Positions 9,523-18,754 of a stretch of 64,000 nucleotides of DNA are shown one piece after another. A program made the position numbers and the translations under genes. Position 1 is the first letter of the stretch. The number at the start of each line of letters is the position of its first letter. Origin of the DNA: Legionella birminghamensis (lineage in GTDB: Bacteria > Pseudomonadota > Gammaproteobacteria > Legionellales > Legionellaceae); assembly GCF_900452515.1 (NCBI RefSeq), contig NZ_UGNW01000001.1, forward strand, positions 186,001 to 250,000. Reading direction: 5' to 3'. The notes under the pieces were generated by a model. The model was given only the letters and a program-made list of their open reading frames with translations. It did no database searches and had not been told where the DNA came from.

Positions 9523-10570
9523 CGTTATTCTCATACTGGTTAAGACGTTCATCTAATGCATTTACTTTTTCGCTAAGCGCCTTAAGATTTTTACGCATGC
9601 TGGGGATTCGGGTTACCGAAAGTTCCTGCTCGATTGCCTTGTCCTTGGGGCGTGCAGGATTCCCAAGGTAAATGTTACCCTGCTTTAGATGCTTGCGTGG
9701 AGGAACGCCTGCCCGGGCTGCCAGGATGACGCCGTCATCAATGCGGACATGATCGCTAACCCCTACATTGGCTGCAAAAATTACATTGTCACCGCTGGTG
9801 GTACTGCCTGCTATGCCTGTAAATGCGCAGAGAATATTGTGTTTTCCAAGTTTAACCGAGTGGGCGACCTGGACAAGATTGTCAATTTTGCTTCCCTGAC
9901 CGACGACAGTCGAACCAAGAGTTGCCCTATCAATAACCGAGTTGGCGCCAATTTCCACATCATCCTCAATAACCACATTGCCGACATGGGGAATCTTCAG
10001 GTGCTCGCCTTCTGTAAAAGTATAGCCGAAACCATCCGAACCAATGACGGTAGAGGCATGAATATTTACTCGATTACCTATTACAGAGTGATCATAAATA
10101 GTGACCTGGGGGTGAATGACGGTATCGCAACCAATTTCTACCGATTGACCTACATGGACATGGCTTTTAAGAATAGTCCGGTCGCCAATCACTGTACCGG
10201 GGCCCACCACGACAAAGGGGCCAATCACCACGTCTTTGCCAATAATGGCGGTTTTATCAATAATGGCATTCGGGTGAATATTCGCGGGCAATTTAATGGC
10301 GGGATAGAATAAATGGATCAGCGCAACAAAAGCCTTGAGCGGATTATCCACCTGAAGCAGGGTTTTGGAGGCACTGCTCGTTTGCCGATTCACCAGGACG
10401 GCAGCCGCTTCGGATTGCTCGGCAAGGTAAAGATTATCCTTCCCCTCGGCAAAAACCAGGGCGCCGGGAGCGATATTATCAATAGGCGACAGTTGAGATA
10501 TAGGAATAGTCATATCACCCAAAACAGTACCATTCAGCTTTTGAGCCAATTCCGACAATGTAACATTCAT
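9515..10570 (-). CDS. lpxD: UDP-3-O-acylglucosamine N-acyltransferase
   Basis: A 351-residue lipid A biosynthesis enzyme that adds the N-linked 3-hydroxyacyl chain to UDP-3-O-acyl-glucosamine, using acyl-ACP. It has the N-terminal uridine-binding domain (about 1-100), a long left-handed beta helix of hexapeptide repeats (about 100-315) and a C-terminal helix. The catalytic histidine is H237 in [15 protein letters not shown]. The gene is outside an lpxA/fabZ cluster and overlaps polA; Legionella can carry more than one lpxD, so this may be one of two paralogues. Confidence 0.95.
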   Translation of the reverse strand: MNVTLSELAQKLNGTVLGDMTIPISQLSPIDNIAPGALVFAEGKDNLYLAEQSEAAAVLVNRQTSSASKTLLQVDNPLKAFVALIHLFYPAIKLPANIHPNAIIDKTAIIGKDVVIGPFVVVGPGTVIGDRTILKSHVHVGQSVEIGCDTVIHPQVTIYDHSVIGNRVNIHASTVIGSDGFGYTFTEGEHLKIPHVGNVVIEDDVEIGANSVIDRATLGSTVVGQGSKIDNLVQVAHSVKLGKHNILCAFTGIAGSTTSGDNVIFAANVGVSDHVRIDDGVILAARAGVPPRKHLKQGNIYLGNPARPKDKAIEQELSVTRIPSMRKNLKALSEKVNALDERLNQYENNDE

Positions 10571-10800
10571 TGATTACCCTACCAATCACGCAAAATGTTT
10601 GGATTATAACCCTATTGCAAAGTTTTGTCGTGGTTTTGATTCGCAGGTTCTGTGTACTTCTTATTTAAGGTTGTAATTTTGACTAGTTTGCACAAAGTTA
10701 TGCAGCTTTTCAGCGAGGTTGATTCTTTCCCATTATCAGTAGTAGCAATCTGAAGTAGAATTAAAATCAGATAAATTACAGTCTGTTAAATGGAGTAAGC

Positions 10801-11400
10801 ATGCATACTAAAAAAGCGGTTACCGATAGTCCAATTCATGATCTATTGCAACGGCGCTGGAGCCCTCGTGCTTTCGATGAAAAAGCAGTTCCTCCTGATT
10901 TACTGCGATCGCTGCTGGAGGCTGGACGTTGGGCGCCCTCCTGTTTTGGCGAAGAACCCTGGCGCTACATTGTTTGCAATAGGCAAACACATCCGGAAAG
11001 CTATTATAAATTATTTGATTGTTTAGCCGAGGGTAACAAACTGTGGGTAAAGTCTGTTCCCGTGCTGTTGCTGACTGTAGCAAAAAATCATTTTACCCAT
11101 AATGGGGAGCCAAACCGCTGGGCAGAATATGATTCAGGGGCAGCCAGCGAAAATATTTGCCTGCAAGCGGTTGCCCTGGGGTTAATAGCGCATCAGATGG
11201 GGGGCTTTGATCCGGATATGGCAAAGAAAGCATTCTCAATTCCGGATGGCTATACCTGCATGAGTGTCATCGCTGTGGGTTACCAGACTGAACCGGACGT
11301 GTTAACGGGGGAGTTGCTGGCGCGCGAAAAAGGCCCTCGCCAGAGAAAGCCTTTGGCGCAACTCTTTTATCAGGGGGAGTGGGAGGCGGGGATTGAGTAG
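10801..11400 (+). CDS. nitroreductase-family FMN oxidoreductase
   Basis: A 199-residue flavoprotein of the nitroreductase fold. The N-terminal RRWSPRAFDEKAV segment binds the FMN phosphate, LLEAGRWAPSCFGEEPWRY follows as in the family, and the SENICLQAVALGL helix and IAVGYQ strand complete the core. Members reduce nitroaromatics or quinones with NAD(P)H; the physiological substrate is not predictable. The GGAG-type site upstream of ATG 10801 supports the start. It stands alone, with a 230-base gap to divergent lpxD and a repeat element immediately downstream. Confidence 0.85.
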   Translation: MHTKKAVTDSPIHDLLQRRWSPRAFDEKAVPPDLLRSLLEAGRWAPSCFGEEPWRYIVCNRQTHPESYYKLFDCLAEGNKLWVKSVPVLLLTVAKNHFTHNGEPNRWAEYDSGAASENICLQAVALGLIAHQMGGFDPDMAKKAFSIPDGYTCMSVIAVGYQTEPDVLTGELLAREKGPRQRKPLAQLFYQGEWEAGIE

Positions 11401-11407
11401 ATGGTAC

Positions 11408-11732
11408 ATGGGCCCCGCGGTCGAAGCCGCGGGGATTCGATAGCTTTATTTCTCATTCGTAAGCGGGATTCGAGGAATCACTGAATCCCCGCAGCACCGA
11501 CTCCCTCGAATCTCGCAGCTTCGACTCCCTCGAATCCCGCAGCTTCGACCCCCTCGAATCCCGCGGCTTCGACCCCCTCGAATCCCGCGGCTTCGACCCC
11601 CTCGAATCCCGCGGCTTCGACCCCCTCGAATCCCGCGGCTTCGACCCCCTCGAATCCCGCGGCTTCGACCCCCTCGAATCCCCGCGGCTTCGACCCCCTC
11701 GAATCCCCGCGGCTTCGACCGCGGGGTCCATG
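11408..11732. repeat. CCGCGG iteron array with inverted ends (9 units of 24 bp)
   Basis: Nine tandem units with a 24-base period (the last 25) run from about 11503 to 11715; each contains CCCTCGAATCCCGCGGCTTC or a close variant. The first two units are the most diverged. The element is bounded by near-perfect inverted ends of about 33 bases: CATGGGCCCCGCGGTCGAAG at the left, and its complement with one change at the right. Frames through it give an artificial repeating peptide, which I do not regard as a gene. There are no spacers, so it is not a CRISPR array. Confidence 0.9.
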
Positions 11733-11757
11733 CTTAGCCATGGCCGACGTCTTCTAT

Positions 11758-12519
11758 TCAGGCCTGTCCTGGTGTTTTCGGGGAAAGCCCTCTAGCAAAA
11801 AGCGAGCTTGCTGCAAAGGGATAACTTGCCAATTCTTCCGTAATCTGCCCAAAGGAGTTTACTTTCCCGATCGCAATAGCAGTAGCCTGCAAAGGGATGG
11901 CTGGAAATGAGTAGGACTGAATCCATTTTTCCATTTCCAGGCGAAAACGCTTTTCCTCCTGATTATTTGAAAACTTCTTTGCTATCAGACTGAAATGGGG
12001 TTCATATTCAAAAAAAACACTGGGACTTCCATAGATGCGAAATGCTTTTGCCTTAACTGGCATATTAGCAGCCCAGCTGGGCATGCTGGCATTCAAATCT
12101 CGCAGTGGCTGGAGTTGCAGGACCAGATGATCACTCAAGTTCTGGAGAGCAGAGTTTCCCGCCTTTTCTGGCTGGTGGGCGATGTCCAGCATTACATAAT
12201 TGCCGCCGCCCAATACAATAGAGCCCGTCTTCATTGTGGGAGCAGGATTCTCTCTGGCCAGCTCAGCGACACGTTGTCTGATTGCTTCGATCTGATCAGC
12301 CGGATATTCAGTCATATACAGGGTAATATGTAAAGGATGCTGTTCCAGAAAAGGTTTTACATGATATCGTGCAAAAACCCCCTGCTTTTCAAGATAGGTA
12401 TTAAATTGCCTGACCTGGTCGGTCAGTTGAGGGCTATCAAACTTAAGATAAGTATTTATTTGCATCGCTGATAAGGAAAAGTGGCTTAATAACAAAATGA
12501 ATCCAAGAATTCGCCGCAT
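11758..12519 (-). CDS. exported 2H phosphoesterase / 2'-5' RNA ligase-like protein
   Basis: The ATG at 12519 gives 253 residues starting with a clear signal peptide (MRRILGFILLLSHFSLSA). The mature part carries two H-x-(T/S) motifs, H64-I-T66 in HPLHITLYM and H175-F-S177 in EPHFSLIAKK, the signature of the 2H phosphoesterase superfamily (2'-5' RNA ligases, cyclic phosphodiesterases). Family members act on cyclic or 2'-5'-linked phosphodiesters; export to the periplasm or beyond is unusual for this fold. Longer in-frame starts (12609, 12546) would bury the signal peptide. It is divergent from the next gene across a short shared promoter region. Confidence 0.7.
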   Translation of the reverse strand: MRRILGFILLLSHFSLSAMQINTYLKFDSPQLTDQVRQFNTYLEKQGVFARYHVKPFLEQHPLHITLYMTEYPADQIEAIRQRVAELARENPAPTMKTGSIVLGGGNYVMLDIAHQPEKAGNSALQNLSDHLVLQLQPLRDLNASMPSWAANMPVKAKAFRIYGSPSVFFEYEPHFSLIAKKFSNNQEEKRFRLEMEKWIQSYSFPAIPLQATAIAIGKVNSFGQITEELASYPFAASSLFARGLSPKTPGQA

Positions 12520-12643
12520 GGCAGTGTCTCTTGTCCGCTGGTTCATAACGATCTTACAGAAATATTGTTCCCGATCTATATCTTGAGAAAAAAAATGTTT
12601 AGGATCCATCTCTTACGTTCTTTTCTGCGTGCCAGGAATTGTT

Positions 12644-13897
12644 ATGAGATGTATCACCGCACTGTTAGCCAGCTTTTTTTTGCAGTTGCACTGGAGTAAT
12701 GCAATAAGCCAGGAGTACCCCTTTTCAGTCCTCTATTCGTTTGATTATTACCTTGGCAGTGCAGCTCAGAATGCGCTGCTGATTAGCAGGGAAGGGGTTT
12801 TATACGGCCATACGGATTCTTTTATTTATCAATTCAAGCTCAACTCGGCGGATGAAGAACTGGGTATTTTGCAGGAGGCCGGAAAGCAGCGGGACGGAGC
12901 CCGCCTTAGCTTTAGCGGGGAGTTGAGCCTCGACCGGCGTCAAGAGTTTCTTTATGGGGTGCGGAATGGTTTCCTCCAGGGTGATGTTTTTAAAATGAGC
13001 ATTGATGGCCGCTTTTTTCAGATCCTTCATGAGGCGGATATGGAAACGCGTTATGCCGAAGGCTATGATTTGAAAGGCGGTGTAGTGCTAAGCCCGGATG
13101 AGCGCTTTCTTTATGGCGCGGCTGAGTCCGGAGGCGTCGGCAATGAGCCGCGTTCTACCTCGGGCCTGATATACCGGATTAACCTCGGCAATCCCCTGCA
13201 CAACAATTATGAAGTGATTCATGCATTTAATGGCCAGGAAGATGAAAATGGTTCAGCCCCGGCTGCAAGTCTGGCATTAAGTGAAGACGGACATATTTTA
13301 TATGGTATAACCAGTCTGGGCGGCAGTAAAAAATGCGGAACCCTGTTCAAGATTGAGAATGTGGATTCCAGTGAGCCAAAGTTTCAGCTTCTGCATTCCT
13401 TTGATTGTTATAATGAGGCGGAATCAAGAAGTGGTGGCATTCCGGAGAAAATAGTCCTCAATGAAAAAGCAAAGGCCATTTATGGAATTGCCTACAAAAC
13501 GAGTCACTGGAACAACGCCGGGATCATTTTCAGCATCGATTTAGCCGATCCATCCTATCCCTCTTCCGTGTTGCACGAGTTCACTGTCCATGACGGGATT
13601 CATCCGCAGGCACTGATTCTTTCCCCGGATGGTAAAACCCTTTTTGGATCCACCAATTATTTCGGCTCGACCAAATCCAATTTCGGAACCGTTTTTAAGT
13701 TCGATATTGGGGAGCCTCGATCGGGCTTTGAAATATTGCATGTCTTTTCGGCATCAAACGCTCAGCCAATCAATCCAGGTTCAGGCCTCTGTCTTGCCGG
13801 TAACAGCCTTTATGGGGTAACGGAGTTTGGTGGCAAGCATGGACTGGGCGGTTTATTTGAGGTTAATCTACATAGGGATAAACATAAGAATGCCTAG
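12644..13897 (+). CDS. exported GloVer-repeat beta-propeller-like protein
   Basis: The ATG at 12644 has an AGGAA site 7-8 bases upstream and begins a signal peptide (MRCITALLASFFLQLHWSNA), giving 417 residues. The rest is built of repeats of about 50-60 residues in which a phrase like LALSEDGHILYGITSLGG is followed by GTLFKIE. These resemble the GloVer tandem repeats of the choice-of-anchor class, probably forming a propeller. No catalytic motif is seen. It is likely surface-exposed or secreted, with a binding role. Confidence 0.65.
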   Translation: MRCITALLASFFLQLHWSNAISQEYPFSVLYSFDYYLGSAAQNALLISREGVLYGHTDSFIYQFKLNSADEELGILQEAGKQRDGARLSFSGELSLDRRQEFLYGVRNGFLQGDVFKMSIDGRFFQILHEADMETRYAEGYDLKGGVVLSPDERFLYGAAESGGVGNEPRSTSGLIYRINLGNPLHNNYEVIHAFNGQEDENGSAPAASLALSEDGHILYGITSLGGSKKCGTLFKIENVDSSEPKFQLLHSFDCYNEAESRSGGIPEKIVLNEKAKAIYGIAYKTSHWNNAGIIFSIDLADPSYPSSVLHEFTVHDGIHPQALILSPDGKTLFGSTNYFGSTKSNFGTVFKFDIGEPRSGFEILHVFSASNAQPINPGSGLCLAGNSLYGVTEFGGKHGLGGLFEVNLHRDKHKNA

Positions 13898-13899
13898 CG

Positions 13900-14637
13900 T
13901 CACTGTGGCTCTTGCCAAACTTTCAACGCTTTCGCCAAGGAGTCATTTAAGGAGATTGGGGCTTGCAAAAGAACATCAATATCCAGTTTCTCGCATTCAA
14001 TAAGGTATTTGACAGCAAACCAATATTTGAAATATTCAAACTCATAACGATCATATTGACTGTTCTTGCCTGATAGAATAGCTATTCCTTTATCGAGACT
14101 CATGGTTGGGTTTCCTGCAATGTAATCGGCGTAACCTTCTTCTTTCCAAAGAAATCCCATAGGGGACCAATTTGATTCATCCGCTCTTGCAGTAAATGGA
14201 ATTTTATTTTCAATCAGAACATGAACAATTTCATGGGTGATTATTTGATCTAAGGCTCTGCTCGCTCCTGACGGTTTAAAACTTAAGTTCGACCTAATAT
14301 CACCCTTGGAAATAAAAATGTTCCTTATCAGGGGTCTTGTTATGGCAAATGGTTGAGCGGCAAACTGATAAGGCATTATATTGTGAATATTATAATTACT
14401 TCGAAGAAAAATCTTGAATGTAGCTTCTTGATTGTACAACGGAGATCGCTTGATTTTCAAATCCACTTTGTCAAGCAAGCTGTCCGCTTCCCTGGGAATG
14501 CGTTTATCCGAATACAAAATAAAATTTTTATATTTGAGATTATAATCGAAATAGTAAAGTTGTGGGTAGTAAAGAATGATTGCAGCAAACAATACAAGAA
14601 CAATAATGGCTGAAACGAATCTAGCTATTTTTCTCAT
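13900..14637 (-). CDS. membrane-anchored HEIVH zinc metallopeptidase-like protein
   Basis: The ATG at 14637 gives 245 residues; an upstream TTG adds six. A single N-terminal transmembrane segment (about 7-25) is followed by an extracytoplasmic domain with a zinc-binding HEIVH motif (H135, E136, H139) and a downstream EEGYADY helix (E166/E167). That spacing is typical of gluzincin metallopeptidases. No closer family is recognised. It is convergent with the GloVer-repeat gene, with a 2-base gap between stops. Confidence 0.6.
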   Translation of the reverse strand: MRKIARFVSAIIVLVLFAAIILYYPQLYYFDYNLKYKNFILYSDKRIPREADSLLDKVDLKIKRSPLYNQEATFKIFLRSNYNIHNIMPYQFAAQPFAITRPLIRNIFISKGDIRSNLSFKPSGASRALDQIITHEIVHVLIENKIPFTARADESNWSPMGFLWKEEGYADYIAGNPTMSLDKGIAILSGKNSQYDRYEFEYFKYWFAVKYLIECEKLDIDVLLQAPISLNDSLAKALKVWQEPQ

Positions 14638-14750
14638 GCGAATTGGACTATACAAAAAAGTGGTAATAATATAGTCAGTTGTTTAATTAATCAACATTTT
14701 CAATGAGACTGTCTTTAAGATAAACTTTATACATTTTACAGGAGCATCGG

Positions 14751-15326
14751 GTGCCTTTTAATATACTCAAAGACTGGTTGAACAAGGAAAAAGAACTCGG
14801 AATTGAGGATCCTGCCTGTGCTGTGTTAAGCACTTGCAGTAGTTCTGGTGAACCTCATAGCCGCGTGGTTGCCATTCGTGAAATTGAGTCAGAGAGTCTT
14901 TTATTTTTTACGCAGCAAAAAACACGCAAGGTTGCTGAATTGTTAAATAACCCTAAATCCTGCTTGAATTTTTTATTTGCAAAGCAGAGCCGACAAGTTA
15001 TTTTGGAAGGAGCAGCAATACCCATATCCGCAGAAGAGAATGAGGCTTTCTGGGTAACTCTTCCTCGTGAGCGCCAATTGAGATTCTCCGCCTATGCGCC
15101 CACTTCCGGCCTTGCCATTAAAGATCTGGACCAGTTGGAAATCAGAAAAAAAGAATTGAATGCTCAATTTGAAGGTCTTCCTATTCCTAGGAGCGACCAT
15201 TACTTCGGCTTTCGCTTTATCCCGAAAACATGGGTTTTCTACACGGTCGGCTCTATCTCTTTTTCTGAGGTGATTCGTTATACCAGAATAGAGGATGCCT
15301 GGAGGGCAGAATTAATTTCTCCATAG
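14751..15326 (+). CDS. pyridoxamine 5'-phosphate oxidase-family flavoprotein
   Basis: A GTG start at 14751 with AGGAG six bases upstream gives 191 residues. The FMN-binding split barrel is recognisable from SRVVAIREIESESLLFFTQ, the TRKVAELLNNP segment and RQVILEGAA. The protein is shorter than standard PdxH (about 210-218 residues), and the C-terminal R-L-H-D-R substrate motif is absent (the region reads ISFSEVIRY). It may be a PhzG-like or other PNPOx-family enzyme rather than the main PLP synthase. Confidence 0.7.
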   Translation: MPFNILKDWLNKEKELGIEDPACAVLSTCSSSGEPHSRVVAIREIESESLLFFTQQKTRKVAELLNNPKSCLNFLFAKQSRQVILEGAAIPISAEENEAFWVTLPRERQLRFSAYAPTSGLAIKDLDQLEIRKKELNAQFEGLPIPRSDHYFGFRFIPKTWVFYTVGSISFSEVIRYTRIEDAWRAELISP

Positions 15327-15378
15327 TTACCACGGTGTCAGTCAGTTAGTTTGATTAAGGCGCACAAATGTGCGCCTC

Positions 15379-15486
15379 ATAGCTTCGACTTGCCTCGGCT
15401 ATGTCCGAGGGATCCAGATGATTCATAGAAACAGTGGACCCTGCGGACAAGCCGCAGGGCGTAGGGGCTGTGTAGATAGCTATGGG
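15379..15486. repeat. dispersed ~120-145 bp element, copy 2
   Basis: The segment shares the TGGACCCTGCGGACAAGCCG core, the following CAGGGCGTAG, and the trailing TGTGTAGATAG end with 6521-6665. It sits between convergent genes. A 9-bp hairpin just before it (15358-15377, GGCGCACA paired with TGTGCGCC) has no T-run. Confidence 0.65.
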
Positions 15487-15488
15487 TC

Positions 15489-17297
15489 TTAAGGCGCAGG
15501 GACAATCGCACAGGAGTGATATCCCAGGCTATGGTTAAAAATAGCTAATGCATTTAAAGGCGTGGGGCATCCTGACTCCGCACAGGTCTGTACAGGAATA
15601 TTGCTGTCCATGTTATTGCCAATGCCCAGCTGGCCCTGGGAATTATCCCCCCAGCAGTTGACTTCACCATTAGCGAGCAGGGTACAGGTTTGAGCGATTC
15701 CTCCAGTAATTGCTATGGCATTAGTAATCCCGCTTACTGCAACCGGGGTGTCGCTGCCGGTATTGTTACCATTACCCAGTTGGCCCTCAAGGTTACGTCC
15801 CCAGCAGTTGATTGTGCCAGTAGCGAGCAAGGCGCAGGTGTGAAAGGTTCCTGCGGTAATCGCCACAGCATTATTGATTCCGCTAACAGCTACCGGGCTG
15901 TTAGTACTGGTTGTAGTACCATTCCCCAGTTCGCCATCTAAGTTATATCCCCAGCAGTTGATTGTGCCATTAGCGAGCAAGGCGCAAGTGTTATAGCTTC
16001 CTGCAGTAATCGCCACAGCATTATTTATTCCACTCACCGCAACCGGGATAGTACTGTTGATGTTGTTACCATTCCCCAGCTGGCCCTCATTGTTACGTCC
16101 CCAGCAGTTGATGGTGCCATTAGCGAGCAAGGCGCAGGTGTGAGATATTCCTCCGGTAATAGCGATGGCGTTACTGATTCCATTCACTGCGACGGGGACT
16201 TTACGGCTAATGTTGCTGCCATCCCCCAGCTGGCTATAAAAATTATTTCCCCAGCAGTTGATTGTGCCGTTAACCAGCAAGGCGCAACTAAACTCGGATC
16301 CCGCGGTAACAGCTATGGAATTATTAATTCCAATCACTGCAACCGGGGTGTTGCGGTTGGTGTTGCTGTCATCCCCCAGCTGGCCAAAAGTATTAGCTCC
16401 CCAACAGTTGACTGCACCATTATCAAGCAAGGCGCAGGTATGAAAGACTCCTCCAGTAATGGCTATTGCATCACTAATTCCAAGCACTGAAACTGGAAGG
16501 TTGATAGAGGGGCTGAAAATACCATTACCTAGCTGTCCATTTGAATTGAGTCCCCAGCAATTGATAGCACCTATGGTTTGGATGCTAACAGGAACCCGAA
16601 TGCTGTTATCGGCGTTAATTGCCTGAATGCTCAACGGATTTAATATACCTGTGGCAGAGGGTAATGGAATAAGGTAATTAATAGTACAGCTTTGCCGGGG
16701 TTCTAATACTGTCAGGCAATTCGAGGTAAAATAATCATTCCAGCCAAAAGGGAGTTGAATAGTCAATAAAGAAACACTGCCTGCTCCTGTATTGGTGAGC
16801 AGCAATGTACCACTATCGCCAGAATGAAGGGATAAGCTGCTTACTGGCAAGCCAGATTGCGTTAATAGTAAATGACCTGTGCCGCCATTTGATGCTTTAT
16901 TGACATTTAATTGTTTGTCTAAAGCGGGTTGGTAACATTGGTTGGGATTGCCTTGCTCGCATAAAACAGGACCGCTATGAAGTCCTTGTTGAGGAATTGC
17001 ACTGCCATTAATTGTTAAGATTAAAGTACAGGTACTTCCCTTTCCTGCCAAATAACAGGGTGACGCACTGACTCCAGCTGTTGCTTGCAGGATTAAATTT
17101 TTGCTTTTCACTGAGTTATTCGTGACTACATAAGAAACCGTTGCAGTTTCGCCAGCTGCCACCGCCACACTGGCGGGGTTGGGTGCTGAATAGGTCCAGA
17201 GTGGAGCTCCAGCATAAACCAGGCTATTGAGCAGTAGTCCTGCAGCATTCAAAAGCCAAAAACGAAAACATCGTCCCTTATTATTTTTTCTTTTCAT
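15489..17297 (-). CDS. exported RCC1-repeat protein
   Basis: The ATG at 17297 has an AAAGGA site 7 bases upstream; a longer frame from 17327 is less likely. The product has 602 residues with a signal peptide (about 1-29). Residues 30-240 contain two Ig/choice-of-anchor-like segments with paired cysteines. From about 245, seven RCC1 units of 50 residues follow, each of the form NCWGxNxxGQLGxG ... VAITAGxxHTCALLANGTI. RCC1 units build a seven-bladed propeller, usually a protein-binding module. The encoding DNA is also repetitive (150-bp period), so unit number may vary between strains. Confidence 0.8.
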   Translation of the reverse strand: MKRKNNKGRCFRFWLLNAAGLLLNSLVYAGAPLWTYSAPNPASVAVAAGETATVSYVVTNNSVKSKNLILQATAGVSASPCYLAGKGSTCTLILTINGSAIPQQGLHSGPVLCEQGNPNQCYQPALDKQLNVNKASNGGTGHLLLTQSGLPVSSLSLHSGDSGTLLLTNTGAGSVSLLTIQLPFGWNDYFTSNCLTVLEPRQSCTINYLIPLPSATGILNPLSIQAINADNSIRVPVSIQTIGAINCWGLNSNGQLGNGIFSPSINLPVSVLGISDAIAITGGVFHTCALLDNGAVNCWGANTFGQLGDDSNTNRNTPVAVIGINNSIAVTAGSEFSCALLVNGTINCWGNNFYSQLGDGSNISRKVPVAVNGISNAIAITGGISHTCALLANGTINCWGRNNEGQLGNGNNINSTIPVAVSGINNAVAITAGSYNTCALLANGTINCWGYNLDGELGNGTTTSTNSPVAVSGINNAVAITAGTFHTCALLATGTINCWGRNLEGQLGNGNNTGSDTPVAVSGITNAIAITGGIAQTCTLLANGEVNCWGDNSQGQLGIGNNMDSNIPVQTCAESGCPTPLNALAIFNHSLGYHSCAIVPAP

Positions 17298-17416
17298 TAT
17301 ACGTCCTTTGTAAGCGATGGGGAGCATTTTGTCCTAGTATATCCGGGGGTAATGTCTTCAGTTAACTACTCTCAATAAGGCAAAGCATATACGCTTAATT
17401 GATAAACGTTTCTAGG

Positions 17417-17442
17417 TTGCTGGGCTTAACAGCTCAGCCTAC
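17417..17442. repeat. short hairpin repeat, copy A
   Basis: On the minus strand this reads GTAGGCTGAGCTGTTAAGCC followed by CAGCAA, almost the same as 23607-23632. Both lie directly beside the 3' end of a gene. It is probably a REP-like intergenic hairpin. Confidence 0.6.
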
Positions 17443-17444
17443 AT

Positions 17445-18671
17445 TTAATATGCTCTTCTCAGTAATAACGCGGCGTTGGCTCCGCCAAAGGCAAAATGAT
17501 TGGAGAGTGCGATATCAATTCGTTTGTGGCGAGCCTGATTGGCTACATAATCCAGATCGCAGGCGGGGTCGGGATTATGCAGATTGATTGTGGGTAAAAG
17601 AATGTCATGTTGCAAGCTTAAAGTCGTCGCAATGATTTCCATCGCCCCTGCAGCGCCTATTGCATGGCCTGTCATCGCTTTTTGTGCAGTGATCGGGATT
17701 TCATAGGCCCTGTCGCCAAATATAGTTTTAATGGTTTCTGTTTCGGTCAAATCATTTAACTGCGTTCCAGTGCCATGGGCATTAATATACTGTACATCGC
17801 CTAAAGACAAGCGGGCATCGGCCAGCGCTGATTCAATGGCGCGAACCTGTCCTTTACTATTGGGAGCGGTCACATGGTAGGCATCGCAACTGGCGCCAAA
17901 GCCTATGATTTCAGCATAAATGGTCGCGCCGCGGGCTTTGGCATGCTGCAATTCCTCAAGAACCAGTAAACCTGCGCCGTCAGCCATAACCATGCCATCC
18001 CGATTTCTGTCGAAAGGGCGGCAGGATAAGTGAGGCTGTTCATTTTGAGTAGACATTACCCTCAGCTTGCACCAGGCTGCCATTATGGATTCCCATAACA
18101 GGGATTCGGTACCGCCGCATAAGGCGACCGCCAGGCGGCCATGCGCAATTTGCTGATAAGCGGTGCCGATTGCTTCTGCAGAGGAGACGCAGGCATTGGA
18201 AATAGTAGAGTTAGGTCCGCCAAGACCAAAGGCAATTGCGATAAAGTTGGCCACAGAATTGGGCATGCCGCGAATAACGCTCAGTGCAGGGATCTTTCGC
18301 CAGCTCTCTTTAAAGAATGCTTCATAAGCTCCCTCCAGCTCAGGTGTACCCCCAACGCTGGTGCCTATAAATGTACCGGCCAAAGACAACTCTCTGGGGC
18401 TTAATCCAGCTCGTTCAATGGCATGATGGGCGCAATACAATGCATACTGAGCAGCACGCGGATAGCGTTTGCTTTTATCAAACTCAGGCAGGTGGTCTAG
18501 TGACAATTGAGTAATCTCTCCCCCAATCTGGGTTGGGTAGGGACTGGGATCGTACTGTTGAATACGTCTAATACCACACTGGCCAGCCACAGCAGCTTCC
18601 CAAAAAGCTTCTAAACCACAACCAATTGAGGAGACGATATCCATCCCCGTAATAACCACACGTTTTTTCAT
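17445..18671 (-). CDS. beta-ketoacyl-ACP synthase family protein (FabF-like)
   Basis: A 408-residue condensing enzyme of the KAS I/II type, with the complete Cys-His-His triad: C161 in TISNACVSSAEAIG, H299 in NAHGTGTQLND and H336 in TGHAIGAAG. It begins MKKRVVITGMDIVSSIG, typical of FabF. It would elongate acyl-ACP chains in the cytoplasm. No acyl carrier protein, fabG or malonyl transferase gene is next to it, so it may be an extra synthase serving a special lipid or polyketide rather than the housekeeping FabF. Confidence 0.85.
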   Translation of the reverse strand: MKKRVVITGMDIVSSIGCGLEAFWEAAVAGQCGIRRIQQYDPSPYPTQIGGEITQLSLDHLPEFDKSKRYPRAAQYALYCAHHAIERAGLSPRELSLAGTFIGTSVGGTPELEGAYEAFFKESWRKIPALSVIRGMPNSVANFIAIAFGLGGPNSTISNACVSSAEAIGTAYQQIAHGRLAVALCGGTESLLWESIMAAWCKLRVMSTQNEQPHLSCRPFDRNRDGMVMADGAGLLVLEELQHAKARGATIYAEIIGFGASCDAYHVTAPNSKGQVRAIESALADARLSLGDVQYINAHGTGTQLNDLTETETIKTIFGDRAYEIPITAQKAMTGHAIGAAGAMEIIATTLSLQHDILLPTINLHNPDPACDLDYVANQARHKRIDIALSNHFAFGGANAALLLRRAY

Positions 18672-18754
18672 GCCACACCCTTAGGCGCTATCCATAAGCG
18701 TAAAATGCAATACTAAAGTGGCAGCTGAAAACCTGTCAAGCTGAATTCACGAAT

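Noticed and set aside
9689-10312. 207-residue open frame antisense to lpxD
   Set aside because: Lies wholly inside lpxD, whose hexapeptide-repeat DNA keeps the opposite strand open; no start signal or recognisable product.
11503-11715. CRISPR array
   Set aside because: Units are contiguous with no unique spacers, and no cas genes are present in the window.
11453-11741. Open frames giving repeating RDSRGSKP-type peptides across the iteron array
   Set aside because: The peptide only mirrors the 24-bp DNA repeat; there is no start signal, and similar frames arise in every array on several strands.
15690-16490. Open frames antisense to the RCC1 repeats
   Set aside because: Mirror of the DNA repeat in the RCC1 gene.
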